Shown: positions 1 through 10,318, numbered from the stretch's first letter. The stretch is 64,000 nucleotides of DNA from Mucispirillum schaedleri ASF457 (GCF_000487995.2 NZ_CP097562.1:310001-374000); one strand, 5' to 3'. Program-made: numbers and translations. The notes: generated by a model from the sequence alone, not told the origin.

Positions 1-395
1 TGTGAAATATCAATATCACCTAAATATTGTCTTTTAAGAGTTATAAGTTTCCTTAATTCATTTTTATTTTTGGGAGTAATTATTACACCTTTACTTTTTA
101 GAGAGTTTGTTTTTCTGTTAAACATACTGTTAATAATAGTATCAAGTTTTTGACCTTTTGCATATCTTGATACTATTCTGTATATATAATCTCTGTCTGA
201 ATTTTTTGCAGTTCTACCTGCATACAAAGCTGTATCATCAGCATATTCTATTTCTAAATCTTGTAAAGCACTTTCAGCCTGACATATAACATTGCTATCT
301 ACTTCAGCACCATCTCTAATAGCCTGAATTACTAAATCAACATCATGGTCCATTACAGCCTGCACCAGCTTCGCCTGTAAATCACTCTTACTCAT
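1..395 (-). CDS. Partial protein with a BspA/DUF285-like segment at the edge (C-terminus off window)
   Basis: I read an open frame from an ATG at 395 leftward to the window edge, about 131 codons with no stop. A GAGAGG ribosome-binding site overlaps the stop codon of tpsA, so translation is probably coupled to it. There is no signal peptide. Residues 1-90 are helical and charged and I do not recognise them; residues 13-34 are faintly ankyrin-like. The last visible residues (ELRKLITLKRQYLGDIDIS) resemble the lead-in of BspA-like/DUF285 leucine-rich surface repeats, in which a LGDIDxS motif is followed by an ITDM-type motif. The repeat region itself, if present, lies outside the window. The DUF285 assignment is from recall of the motif. 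Confidence 0.55.
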   Translation of the reverse strand, partial: MSKSDLQAKLVQAVMDHDVDLVIQAIRDGAEVDSNVICQAESALQDLEIEYADDTALYAGRTAKNSDRDYIYRIVSRYAKGQKLDTIINSMFNRKTNSLKSKGVIITPKNKNELRKLITLKRQYLGDIDIS

Positions 396-405
396 ATCAT
401 ACCTC

Positions 406-3400
406 TCATTTTAATTCAATAGATTTATTTTTCTTAGTAATATTATTAACTTTTGGTGTTTTATTATCTTCAATAGTTACAAGTTCGCTTGTATCCTGCA
501 GTCTGCCACCTTTAATCAAATCATCACCAGTTACTTTATCAATATTTGTATTTTCTATTGGCTGTAAATTCCTAGTGTAAACATTCTTTACCATATCATA
601 TATTTTATAATCAACAAGTTTACCATTTAAATAAGACAGCCCATTACCATAAGTTTCAAATTTATATGATTTTAAATTATCAAACCAGTCATCTGAATTT
701 ATATTTATTAAAATATCATTTGCTGGTTTATTTACAGCTGTTGAAATAAAGTGACCATAATCAGCTAATACTAAAAGATTAGATGCAGATGATATTGTAG
801 AGCCTGACAAATAAACTTTATCAGCTATAATTTTACCATAACCTGATATATCTCCCTTTGCATTAATTGAAATATTATTACCATGAATAACACTACTATC
901 AATGCTGTCAAAAGTAAAGCTGTCAGCAGCAATATTTACATTAGAAGCATATACTTTATTCTGCTGTATAACATCATAATCAGACATGATATTAATAGAG
1001 CCGCCACTAACAGCATAATCATCTTTATTAATATCAGCAAGCTGTGTATCTTTTACAAATGTTATATAAAGCTCACTGCCATTAATATCTGCCCTTTCTG
1101 CATCTATAATAAAAGAGTTACTGCCTGATTTTTGGTTTACATATACATCTTTTGCTAATAATTTTAAATTTTTGCTATCCCCATTGATGTGGTTTGCAGA
1201 TAAATATATTTTATCAACAGCAGTTAAAGTATTGTTTGTAACAGGAAAATAAAGATTGCCATTATTACTTGAAAGTTTTATTTCGCTGAACTGAGTGTTG
1301 CTTGTATTTAATGTAATATTATAATTATTAGATATTTCTAATTTATATGGATTAGTATTATTATTTGTAATATTTAAAGTTAATGCTGTTGCTCCATTTC
1401 CCGCAATAGATATAACATTTGCATTTTGTGTAGTAATATTAACAGGGTTCTTAGACTCCAGCCCAAATATATATAAATCACCTATATTAAAATCTGGTGG
1501 TAAAGTAACTCCCGGAATAGATGAACCACCAGAAGTTCCAACTAAATTTACATTGATATTACCATTTAATGCTTTTAATGCTTTTATACTTATTGGACCA
1601 GCTTTGTGCGTATAATTAATACTACCTGATGCACTTTCTAAAGAAATACCACCTAATAAGTATGATGTAACATTAATATCATTTAAAGCATTAGCAGAAA
1701 AATACATGGCAGAAATATCTGAAATTGATGTTATTGCTCCATTTCTTGATATTAATTCAACACCACTTTGTAGTAAATCTTTTGACATACTGCCTAAATC
1801 AACATTAATATTTCCATTAGTTTCAAATATATATTTATCAGCTTTTTTATTACCTAAAAATGAAGAATCAAGTGTAAGCAGATTACTATTATTTTCTATA
1901 AAATGTATAGTATTTACATCAATTTTAAGCCCTGCATACTGTTTTAGAGCATCTAATCTGTCAACTGCTTTTACAGTGCCATAAGTGCTTTTAATTGTTA
2001 AATCCTGCCCTATTGCATTTTTAGGTATATAACTTAAATTAATAATACCAGTATCCTGTGTATAAGTAGATGTTTGATTACCAAAATATTTATCTAAAAC
2101 TGTTTCATTTCTATTTAAATTAGTAATATCTAAACTATTGTTTATGCTTTCTGCTGATAATTTTTTTGTATCTACAGAAATATTAACTGCACCATCTGCT
2201 TTTAATACAACTTCCTGTCCTGTTACAGCAGCTTTATCGCTTGTAACAGATGTATCCATTGATATACCACTGCCTGTTTTTGTCACTTCTACACTTACAT
2301 TGTGACCTTTAATATTAGTAATAAGCCCTATATTATCACCAACTAAATTAACATCACCATTTGATGATATATATGATGATTTACCAGTAATATCTAATTT
2401 TGTTAATAATATTTTATTCAAAGCATTTGCAGTAATTTCACCTGCAATAATACTGTTATTGCCTGTAATTCCACCACCTGCATTTAATGTAAGAGAAGCA
2501 AGATTATTAATATCACCTAATAAATTAATATTATTAGCTGCATCAAGAGTTAACCCATTTGTTCCAGTTAATGTTACACCAGCATTTAATGTAATATCTC
2601 CACTGCCGTTACCTTGTAATGTCTGTAGTGTCATATTAGATGTATTAAGCATATTATTAAGCCATGCAATATCAATATAAGTATTGCCATTACTTGATAC
2701 TTGATTATTTTCATCATCAGATAAATTAGAATAGTTACCAATAAACATATTTGATGGGTCTAATAAAAACTGACCATATACACCATAAAGTGATTTTGTA
2801 TTAAAATCACTAAAAGCATAAAGAGAATCATAACCGCTTAATTCTATAAAACCACCACTTCCATATACAGATGTTGCTTCAATTAATGCACCACTATATG
2901 ATTCTGCCCTTTTATGGGATATAAGTTTTATACTGCCGCCATTTCCATATCCAAAGCTGTTTGCCTGTATAATACTTGAATTATTTATTTTTAGTAAATC
3001 TGAACTAAGCATATTAATTATACCACCATTTAAGCCGTTTGCATCAATAGTGCCATTATTAATAATATTTGCTGCATTTATATCAACAGAACCACCTTTA
3101 TCTGCCTGAGATGAAACATTTATTTCTCCAGCATTAACTATCTGACCATTTTCTGCACCTAATATTACTTTACCACCTTCATAAGAGATAGAAGAAGCAT
3201 CAATAATTCCTGTATTATTAACAGCATGGCGTATAACATCAGAAGCATTTTTTGCAGTCATAACAATAGTTCCACCTTCTGACTGAATATGACCTGCATT
3301 AGAGATATAAGCATCAGTTATACCTTTTTCAACAGCTACACCGATTAAATCATTTCCGCTCATATCCATTCTAAATGTTTCACCTGATGATAAATATATC

Positions 3401-3942
3401 TTGCCAAATTTTGCAGAAATAAGCCCATTATTTTCTACTTTTTTACCCATAAGCACAGCATATCCGCCATCTTGCACTTTTATACTGCCGTTATTAATCA
3501 CATTACCTTGAGCACCATAAAAATTATGTTTACCAGCAAGAAAATCTTTATCATTAATACTTGCTGCACCTGCTAAAAAACTGTTAGTATTAATTTGTGC
3601 ACCATTTCCTACTAATACTCCAGCCTGATTTAAAATAAATACATTACCATTTGCTGAAATATTGCCAAAAATATTAGTAGGCAGACCACTTGTAACTCTG
3701 TTCAAAATAATACTTGATGATGAATTCTGATTAAAAAGAACACTTTCACCTTTATTAACATCAAAAGAATTCCAGTTTATAATTGCTTTATCTGTATTTT
3801 GATTAATAACAGTATTAGAGCCGCTTTGAGAAATATTTACATCACCATACACCACATTTGCACCATTTGGAGCAGCATAAACAGGAATATTAAATAAAAA
3901 AACTAAAATAAAAGCTGTGTAATATTTAATTTTAGAAATCAT
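406..3942 (-). CDS. Two-partner secretion exoprotein, filamentous-haemagglutinin-like (TpsA)
   Basis: This is a large secreted beta-helix protein exported across the outer membrane by its TpsB partner. It has 1178 residues, with a Sec signal peptide at about 1-23 ending in VYA. A haemagglutination-activity (TPS) domain follows at about residues 24-270, with the typical NG-rich pattern (INWNSFDV, FNQNSSSSIILNRVTSG, GNVFILNQAGVLVGNGAQI). The rest is Asn/Ser/Gly-rich repeats that fit a right-handed beta-helix. There is no VENN motif, no C-terminal toxin-like domain and no autotransporter barrel, so an adhesin or surface filament is more likely than a contact-dependent inhibitor. The start overlaps the end of tpsB by 11 bases. 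It is short for an FHA (often above 2000 residues). The ligand is unknown. Confidence 0.88.
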   Translation of the reverse strand: MISKIKYYTAFILVFLFNIPVYAAPNGANVVYGDVNISQSGSNTVINQNTDKAIINWNSFDVNKGESVLFNQNSSSSIILNRVTSGLPTNIFGNISANGNVFILNQAGVLVGNGAQINTNSFLAGAASINDKDFLAGKHNFYGAQGNVINNGSIKVQDGGYAVLMGKKVENNGLISAKFGKIYLSSGETFRMDMSGNDLIGVAVEKGITDAYISNAGHIQSEGGTIVMTAKNASDVIRHAVNNTGIIDASSISYEGGKVILGAENGQIVNAGEINVSSQADKGGSVDINAANIINNGTIDANGLNGGIINMLSSDLLKINNSSIIQANSFGYGNGGSIKLISHKRAESYSGALIEATSVYGSGGFIELSGYDSLYAFSDFNTKSLYGVYGQFLLDPSNMFIGNYSNLSDDENNQVSSNGNTYIDIAWLNNMLNTSNMTLQTLQGNGSGDITLNAGVTLTGTNGLTLDAANNINLLGDINNLASLTLNAGGGITGNNSIIAGEITANALNKILLTKLDITGKSSYISSNGDVNLVGDNIGLITNIKGHNVSVEVTKTGSGISMDTSVTSDKAAVTGQEVVLKADGAVNISVDTKKLSAESINNSLDITNLNRNETVLDKYFGNQTSTYTQDTGIINLSYIPKNAIGQDLTIKSTYGTVKAVDRLDALKQYAGLKIDVNTIHFIENNSNLLTLDSSFLGNKKADKYIFETNGNINVDLGSMSKDLLQSGVELISRNGAITSISDISAMYFSANALNDINVTSYLLGGISLESASGSINYTHKAGPISIKALKALNGNINVNLVGTSGGSSIPGVTLPPDFNIGDLYIFGLESKNPVNITTQNANVISIAGNGATALTLNITNNNTNPYKLEISNNYNITLNTSNTQFSEIKLSSNNGNLYFPVTNNTLTAVDKIYLSANHINGDSKNLKLLAKDVYVNQKSGSNSFIIDAERADINGSELYITFVKDTQLADINKDDYAVSGGSINIMSDYDVIQQNKVYASNVNIAADSFTFDSIDSSVIHGNNISINAKGDISGYGKIIADKVYLSGSTISSASNLLVLADYGHFISTAVNKPANDILININSDDWFDNLKSYKFETYGNGLSYLNGKLVDYKIYDMVKNVYTRNLQPIENTNIDKVTGDDLIKGGRLQDTSELVTIEDNKTPKVNNITKKNKSIELK

Positions 3943-5611
3943 AGCTTATTCTCCCGTATACAACGCCCCAGCCTGCTTCACGATTTTGTGATGACATTAA
4001 TGGGTAACCATAATCAATTTTGATTGCAAGCCCTTTCCATGGATAAAAACGAAGCCCTGCACCTGCAGAATCAAGAGACGCACTGCCATACCCATGATAA
4101 TCTGCATTATAATTAAATACCTGACCTCTGTCATAAAATACTAATGCTTTGATATGTGGAATACCTAAATCAAATTCAGCTTCTAAACTAACTCTGTATC
4201 CATTATCCCCTGCTTCTATACCACTTTCAAATCCACGGACACTATAAATTCCACCTATGTAAAACCTTTCACCTGAAAAAGTGGTGCCTGATGTCCACTG
4301 ACCTGAAAAGAATAATCTCATTCTAAAAAACCAAGTAATAAACTGATGATACTCATAATCTAAATATAGTTTTTCATAGTAACCGCTTGCATTAGGGTTA
4401 GAAGAATTGCTGCTGTAATGAGAAACTCCATAAAGACCGCTTAAACCTTGAGAAAAAGCAAGAGAATAATACATATTAGCACCAGTCCATGGATAAGCTT
4501 CACCATAAAGACTAAGAGATGCATTAGTTAAAATATCCTGAGAATTTTTTTCACCAAGTATTTTATCTGCAGATTCTTTTACACATATGCCAGCACCTAA
4601 ATTTAAAGTGCCTTTATTTCTTAAAATAATTGGATATTCTGTATATATAGAATAATCGTTAGAATAACCTTCTAATTCAAGAGCTTTTGCAAAATCTTTT
4701 GTGCCTATATAGTTACTTCTTGAATATGCAAAGCCAAGCTTAAACCCTTCACTGCCAATAGGAAGCCTGTAATCTATCCTGCCGTAAAAAAGCTGCCATG
4801 GGTTAAAATTATCTAAACCAAGAGATAAATTTAATGCAAGCCTGTCTCCGCTTGTAATAATATTACCTATCATAGCAGCACCATTAAGGCGGTATTCATT
4901 AGTTATTTTATTACCATAGTTATCAACGCTAAAACTTGCTCTGTATGGATTTGTATCTTGTGCATAAATAATAATATCTGATGTGCCTTTTCTTTTACCC
5001 GGTCTTAAAGTAGCATTAACTTTTAAATCCATAAAATTGTTTAATAATAAAAGGCGTCTTTCTAAAGTTTTTGCATCAAGAACAATACCAGATTGTAATG
5101 GTTTTAAATATTTTAAAATAAACTCTTTTTTATAATCTGATAAACCTTCTACATATACTTCACCAATTTCCCCCTCTACAACAGCAATATTTATTGTGCT
5201 GTTGCTAACTACCTGAGGTGGAATATAAGCATAACTTATTATATATCCTTTCTGTCTGTAGAATTTTGTTACTTCATCAGCAGCTTCATTTATCTGAGCT
5301 AATGTTAAATTTCTTTCAACATAATCAATAAGGACCATTTGAATATCTTTTTTATCAATAACTCTGTTGCCTGTTACTTCAAATCTTGAAACATATACTG
5401 TTTCTGCTGATGTTTCTTTTGGAAGATTATCCAGCAGTTCTTTTTCAGTAATAATATTAGCATTTTTATCTCTTGGAAAAGGTGTATTACGAAAATCTTT
5501 CTCAAAGTTGTCATCAATTACACCACTTAAACTTATCTGAGATTGACCATAACTTAATACAGAAAAACAAAGAATAAAAGCAATCACTGGTAAAAATAGC
5601 CGTTTTATCAT
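3932..5611 (-). CDS. Two-partner secretion outer-membrane transporter (TpsB, ShlB/FhaC family)
   Basis: This outer-membrane pore recognises the TPS domain of the exoprotein and secretes it. I place the start at 5611 (559 aa) and not at the ATG at 5656, because a GGAG ribosome-binding site sits just upstream and the protein then begins with a clean signal peptide (about 1-22, ending SYG). POTRA-type domains cover about residues 55-200 (VSRFEVTGNRVI, FYRQKGYIISYAYIPPQ, VVEGEIGEVYVEG). A 16-strand-type barrel follows, with the conserved loop-6 VRGF motif in the last quarter and a C-terminal aromatic residue (YDF). It is directly followed by tpsA with an 11-base overlap, the usual tpsB-tpsA order. 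Confidence 0.92.
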   Translation of the reverse strand: MIKRLFLPVIAFILCFSVLSYGQSQISLSGVIDDNFEKDFRNTPFPRDKNANIITEKELLDNLPKETSAETVYVSRFEVTGNRVIDKKDIQMVLIDYVERNLTLAQINEAADEVTKFYRQKGYIISYAYIPPQVVSNSTINIAVVEGEIGEVYVEGLSDYKKEFILKYLKPLQSGIVLDAKTLERRLLLLNNFMDLKVNATLRPGKRKGTSDIIIYAQDTNPYRASFSVDNYGNKITNEYRLNGAAMIGNIITSGDRLALNLSLGLDNFNPWQLFYGRIDYRLPIGSEGFKLGFAYSRSNYIGTKDFAKALELEGYSNDYSIYTEYPIILRNKGTLNLGAGICVKESADKILGEKNSQDILTNASLSLYGEAYPWTGANMYYSLAFSQGLSGLYGVSHYSSNSSNPNASGYYEKLYLDYEYHQFITWFFRMRLFFSGQWTSGTTFSGERFYIGGIYSVRGFESGIEAGDNGYRVSLEAEFDLGIPHIKALVFYDRGQVFNYNADYHGYGSASLDSAGAGLRFYPWKGLAIKIDYGYPLMSSQNREAGWGVVYGRISYDF

Positions 5612-5886
5612 TAAATTCGCTCCAAAATGGATAGTATATTTAAAAAATGATAACAAATTATGTGCCTAAAAATCATAAATAACTATTTTATAATAATTAA
5701 TTTTTATTATTTTTTCAATACAAATATAACAATATATAAAAAAATTAAAGATACATTAGATATATCGGCAGATAATAAAATATATTAAGGAGGAAAACAA
5801 TAGATATATTATATCCACATTTGTGGCTTTAAAAATTTTTAATAAATACAAATATGGAGAAAAATTTCTCCATATTTAAACAATGA
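5612..5886. other. Intergenic stretch with orphan ribosome-binding-site-like motif
   Basis: No gene is visible. The stretch is very AT-rich. On the plus strand TAAGGAGG lies at 5786-5793 but no ATG, GTG or TTG follows at usual spacing. A short palindrome CCACATTTGTGG lies at 5815-5826. The upstream control region of tpsB must lie in the right-hand part of the gene-side sequence, but I see no convincing -35/-10 pair. Confidence 0.4.
5850..5877 (-). terminator. Hairpin after the activase gene
   Basis: A perfect 13-bp inverted repeat (AAATATGGAGAAA, loop AA) begins 10 bases past the activase stop codon. The U-tract is short and broken, so termination strength is uncertain. Confidence 0.6.
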
Positions 5887-8800
5887 TTATATTTCTTTTC
5901 TAGTAATTGCTAAATTTTTCTGAGCAACACTCATTAAAAGTTTAATACGGTTTAACTGGTTTACTTCACTTGCACCCGGGTCATAATCTACTGCTGCAAT
6001 ATTGACATTATCATAGGCAACCCTTAATGCTTTCATAACACCTTTACCAGTAACATGATTTGGAAGACATGCAAATGGCTGAACACAAAGAATATTGCCA
6101 ACACCACCTTCTATTAATTCTACCATTTCAGCAGTTAAAAGCCAGCCTTCACCTGATTGATTACCAAGCGAAACTATTTTTTCAGCTAAATGAGCAAGTT
6201 CAAAAATATCAGGCATAGCATCAAAATGTTTACTTTTCCTTAATGCTTTACGCATAATATTTCTTTTTCTTTCAATCATCCATATAATATATCTTGCAGC
6301 ATATTTACGGATTTTAGAACCTGCCATATATTTGCTTCTATATATATCATCATAAGCACTGTAGAGAACAAAGTCCATAAAATCAGGCACAACTGCCTCT
6401 CCACCCTCTCTTTCTATAACTTCTACAGCTTTATTATTTGCATCAGGGTGAAATTTGATTAATATTTCACCAACAATACCAACACGGGGTTTTCGTGTTT
6501 CATTCATTGGTATATTATCAAATTCTTCCACAATATCATAAACATCTTTTTTAAACTGACGCCAGTTATAGTTATAAACATTTCTTGCACAAATATCTGC
6601 CCATTTGTGATATACTGCTTCAGTTTCACCTTTTACTTTTTCATAAGGACGGCACCTGTATAACATTCTCATAAGCAAATCACCATACAATATACCCATA
6701 ACCATACGCCTTATCATTGGCATAGTAACTTTAAATCCTTCATGAGTTTCCATACCATGCAGGTTAAAAGAAAGCACTGGTATATGACTTAAACCAGCTC
6801 TGTTTAATGCATTTTTCAACCAGCCTATATAATTTGTAGCACGGCAGCCACCTGCTGTTTGTGAAATAAGCACTGCAACTCTTTCTGTATCGCATTCTGG
6901 TGACATTACATAGTTTAATAACTGACCAACTGCAACAATAGCAGGGAAACATGCATCATTATTAATATGTTTTAAACCGCACTCTATATCGTTTCTATCT
7001 GTTGTTTCTAATACTTTTACTTTATAACCTTCTGCAGCTAATGCTTCTTTCATTAAATGTATATGAATAGGGGAAAGCTGTGGAATAATAATAGTATGGG
7101 TATCTTTCATTTCTTTTGTAAATTCTGCACCTTTTTTAGCTGGTGTAAAACTTCTGCTTATACCTCGTTTTTTCCTGTCCTGAATTGCTGCTATAAGAGA
7201 GCGTATACGGATACGGACTGCACCTAAGTTACTGCCTTCATCAATTTTAATAACTGTATAAAGCTTATCATGTCTATTTAAAATATCATAAACCTGCTCA
7301 GTAGTAACCGCATCAAGACCGCAGCCAAAAGAATTAAGCTGAATTAATTCAATATTATCATGTTCTGATACAAAACTTGCAGCTTTATATAATCTTGAAT
7401 GATATGTCCACTGGTCAACAGCATTCATTGGTCTTTCAACGGTTGCAAGATGAGCAATAGAATCTTCAGTTAATACTGCAAGACCGTTAGATGTAATAAG
7501 TTCAGGTATACCATGATTTATTTCAGGGTCAATGTGATATGGTCTGCCAGATAAAACAACACCTTGAATACCATGTTTTTCAATATATTCTAATGTTTCT
7601 TCACCTTTCATGCGGATATCATTTTTAAAGTTTTTCATTTCTGCATCTGCTTTTCTTGCAGCAATACGCACTTCCTGTTCTGGAATATTAAAAGGCTGAA
7701 ACATCTGCACAAGAGAATTTTCTAAATATTTATAATCATTTAATGGCAAAAACGGACCCATAAATTCAACTTTTTCATCTACCAAAGCATCAACATTTAA
7801 TCTTATAACTTCAGGATAGCTGCAAACAACAGGACAATTATAGTTATTATCTGCACCTTCTTCATGAACTTCTTTTTGAATACACGGATAGAATATTCGT
7901 TTAATACCTTTGCTGATTAAATTCATTATATGACCATGCACTATTTTTGCAGGATAGCATACAGTTTGAGAAGGAATAGTTTCAAGACCAGTATTAAATA
8001 ATTCTTTTGATGATTTATCAGATATTTCTACTCTAAAACCAAGATTTGTAAATAATGTAAACCAAAATGGATAATTTTCATAAATATTTAATACTCTTGG
8101 AATACCAACAACACCACGAGATGCATTTTCCTTATTTAGTGGAATGTAGTATTCAAAAAGACGCATATTTTTATATGCATAAAGGTTAGGAAGTTTATTT
8201 GCTTCTTCTACTTCCTGCACACCTTTTTCACATCTATTACCAGTAATATAATGTTTTTTACTGCCACCAAACTTATTAACTGTTAATAAGCAGTGATTAG
8301 AACAGCGTTTACATCTAACATTAATTGATTCCATTTTAAAGCTGGCTATTGCATCAGATTTAATAATAGCAGAATGTTTGCCATTTTCGCTTCTTTCTTT
8401 TGCAATTAATGCTGAACCAAAAGCACCCATGTGACCAGAAATGGCAAATCTTGTTACTTTGCTGCCAACAGAAAGCTCAAATGCTCTTAATACTGCGTCG
8501 TTAAAAAAAGCCCCACCTTGCACAACAACATGTTCACCTAAATCTTCCACACTGCTCATTTTTATAACTTTATATAAAGCATTACGAACAACAGAATATG
8601 AAAGACCAGCAGAAATATCACTTACAGAAGCCCCTTCTTTTTGTGCCTGTTTAACTTTTGAGTTCATAAATACTGTGCATCTTGAACCTAAATCAACAGG
8701 ATGTTCTGCTTTAAGTGCTGTTGATGCAAAATCCTGAACAGTAGACTGCACTGATTTTGCAAAGTTTTCAATAAACGAGCCACAGCCTGAAGAACATGCC

Positions 8801-10137
8801 TCATTTAATATAATTTTATCAATTGCCCCATTACGAACATACATGCATTTCATATCCTGTCCACCAATATCTAATATAAAAGATACATTTGGAACAAAAT
8901 ATCTTGCTGCAGTAAAGTGAGTTACTGTTTCAACTTCCCCTTCATCTACACCAAGAGCAGCTTTAATTAAACCTTCGCCATATCCTGTAATACATGAATT
9001 AGCAATGTAAGCATTTTTTGGCATTGCAGCATATATTTTTTCCAGCACAAGTAAAACAGATTTAACTGGGTTGCCAAGGTTTGATGAGTAAGATTCAAAT
9101 AATAAATTATCATCTTTATCTATTAATATTGCTTTTGTAGTAGTAGAACCAACATCTAAGCCAAGATAAAGCTCTCCCTCTGCAAGAGAAAACTCTTTTT
9201 TATTTAATATACCTTCTTTAGAATGACGCTCTTTAAACTCTTCATAATCTTTTTCTGATTCAAAAAGACGCGGCAGCTGCTCTATTTCACTTTCTACTTT
9301 AGTAGTTTGCAGCTGTTCAACTTTATTAATAATAGATTTAAAAGAAACTTCTTTACTTTTTTTAGAAACAAGTGCTGCACCCATAGCAACAAAAAGCTGT
9401 GGATGTTCTGGGAAAATAACTTCATTAGGCGTTAAAGATAATGTTTCTATAAACCTGTTGCGAAGTTCTGACAAGAAAAATAATGGACCGCCTAAAAATG
9501 CAACATTACCAGAAATTGTTCTTCCACATGCAAGCCCTCCTATAGTCTGGTCAACAACAGCCTGAAAAATAGAAACTGCAATATCTTCTTTTGCTGCACC
9601 CTCATTTAATAATGGCAGCACATCTGTTTTTGCAAATACACCACATCTTGCAGCAATAGGATAGATAGTCTTATAATTTTTTGCCATTTCATTAAGACCT
9701 GCTGCATCAGTTTGAAGCACAACAGCCATTTGGTCAATAAATGCACCAGTTCCACCTGCACATGTTTCATTCATTCTCTGGTCTATACCATTATCAAAAA
9801 AAGTAAGCTTTGCATCTTCGCCACCAAGCTCAATAGCTACATTGGTTTCTGGAATTTTAGTTTTAATACATTCAGTAGATGCGATAACTTCCTGTATAAA
9901 ATCAACTTCAAGCCACTGTGAGACAGATATACCGCCAGAACCTGTTACATTAATTGTAATAAATGCATCTGGAAATTCATTATAAGCTTCTTTTATTAAA
10001 ACAGTTAATGTGTTACGCATATCAGATAAATGTCTTCTATACTGATGATAAAGCATATTATCATATTCATCAGTAATTACAATTTTGATTGTAGTAGAAC
10101 CAATATCAAGCCCCATATGATAAACTTTTTTACTCAT
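5887..10137 (-). CDS. 2-hydroxyacyl-CoA dehydratase activase, double ASKHA type with DUF2229 and HgdB-like regions
   Basis: Activases of this family are ATP-dependent [4Fe-4S] proteins that inject an electron into 2-hydroxyacyl-CoA dehydratases or related CoA enzymes (BcrA/BadF/HgdC superfamily). I prefer the ATG at 10137 (1416 aa) because TGAGGAA precedes it; the upstream ATG at 10149 lies inside that site. The first ASKHA domain starts at LDIGSTTIKIVITD and contains NETCAGGTGAF. A second starts near residue 325 (LGLDVGSTTTKAILID) and contains NEACSSGCGSF, whose cysteines suit the cluster-bridging site. A DUF2229-type and HgdB-like Cys-containing region fills the C-terminal half. No separate dehydratase subunits or CoA-transferase lie beside it. 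The family is clear; the substrate is unknown. Large proteins of this architecture occur in many anaerobes. Confidence 0.9.
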   Translation of the reverse strand: MSKKVYHMGLDIGSTTIKIVITDEYDNMLYHQYRRHLSDMRNTLTVLIKEAYNEFPDAFITINVTGSGGISVSQWLEVDFIQEVIASTECIKTKIPETNVAIELGGEDAKLTFFDNGIDQRMNETCAGGTGAFIDQMAVVLQTDAAGLNEMAKNYKTIYPIAARCGVFAKTDVLPLLNEGAAKEDIAVSIFQAVVDQTIGGLACGRTISGNVAFLGGPLFFLSELRNRFIETLSLTPNEVIFPEHPQLFVAMGAALVSKKSKEVSFKSIINKVEQLQTTKVESEIEQLPRLFESEKDYEEFKERHSKEGILNKKEFSLAEGELYLGLDVGSTTTKAILIDKDDNLLFESYSSNLGNPVKSVLLVLEKIYAAMPKNAYIANSCITGYGEGLIKAALGVDEGEVETVTHFTAARYFVPNVSFILDIGGQDMKCMYVRNGAIDKIILNEACSSGCGSFIENFAKSVQSTVQDFASTALKAEHPVDLGSRCTVFMNSKVKQAQKEGASVSDISAGLSYSVVRNALYKVIKMSSVEDLGEHVVVQGGAFFNDAVLRAFELSVGSKVTRFAISGHMGAFGSALIAKERSENGKHSAIIKSDAIASFKMESINVRCKRCSNHCLLTVNKFGGSKKHYITGNRCEKGVQEVEEANKLPNLYAYKNMRLFEYYIPLNKENASRGVVGIPRVLNIYENYPFWFTLFTNLGFRVEISDKSSKELFNTGLETIPSQTVCYPAKIVHGHIMNLISKGIKRIFYPCIQKEVHEEGADNNYNCPVVCSYPEVIRLNVDALVDEKVEFMGPFLPLNDYKYLENSLVQMFQPFNIPEQEVRIAARKADAEMKNFKNDIRMKGEETLEYIEKHGIQGVVLSGRPYHIDPEINHGIPELITSNGLAVLTEDSIAHLATVERPMNAVDQWTYHSRLYKAASFVSEHDNIELIQLNSFGCGLDAVTTEQVYDILNRHDKLYTVIKIDEGSNLGAVRIRIRSLIAAIQDRKKRGISRSFTPAKKGAEFTKEMKDTHTIIIPQLSPIHIHLMKEALAAEGYKVKVLETTDRNDIECGLKHINNDACFPAIVAVGQLLNYVMSPECDTERVAVLISQTAGGCRATNYIGWLKNALNRAGLSHIPVLSFNLHGMETHEGFKVTMPMIRRMVMGILYGDLLMRMLYRCRPYEKVKGETEAVYHKWADICARNVYNYNWRQFKKDVYDIVEEFDNIPMNETRKPRVGIVGEILIKFHPDANNKAVEVIEREGGEAVVPDFMDFVLYSAYDDIYRSKYMAGSKIRKYAARYIIWMIERKRNIMRKALRKSKHFDAMPDIFELAHLAEKIVSLGNQSGEGWLLTAEMVELIEGGVGNILCVQPFACLPNHVTGKGVMKALRVAYDNVNIAAVDYDPGASEVNQLNRIKLLMSVAQKNLAITRKEI

Positions 10138-10190
10138 ATTATTCCTCATAAAAAATAAAACAATAAAAAAATACTAAAAATGTATTATTT

Positions 10191-10219
10191 AAAATATATG
10201 ATTTCTAATGTATTGTCAA
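10191..10219 (-). promoter_or_regulatory. Putative sigma-70 promoter for the activase gene
   Basis: On the minus strand TTGACA (10214-10219) is followed after 17 bp by TATTTT (10191-10196), about 55 bases before the chosen start. The -35 is perfect and the -10 is fair. Confidence 0.5.
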
Positions 10220-10318
10220 ACAAAAATAATGGACATATTTTCATATTCTGTATATATCAAAATATCTTGTAAAAAAATGAAATATTTTACGGCTTATGAC
10301 TGATTTTTATTAAAATTT

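Noticed and set aside
406-3942. Contact-dependent inhibition (CdiA) toxin reading of the TPS exoprotein
   Set aside because: At 1178 residues it has no VENN motif and no toxin-like C-terminus, and the downstream gene does not look like an immunity protein.
5612-5656. Longer TpsB start at 5656
   Set aside because: It would bury the signal peptide behind 15 residues; the start at 5611 has GGAG and a normal signal.
8441-8737. 98-codon plus-strand frame inside the activase gene
   Set aside because: Antisense shadow of a strongly conserved coding region, with no ribosome-binding site.
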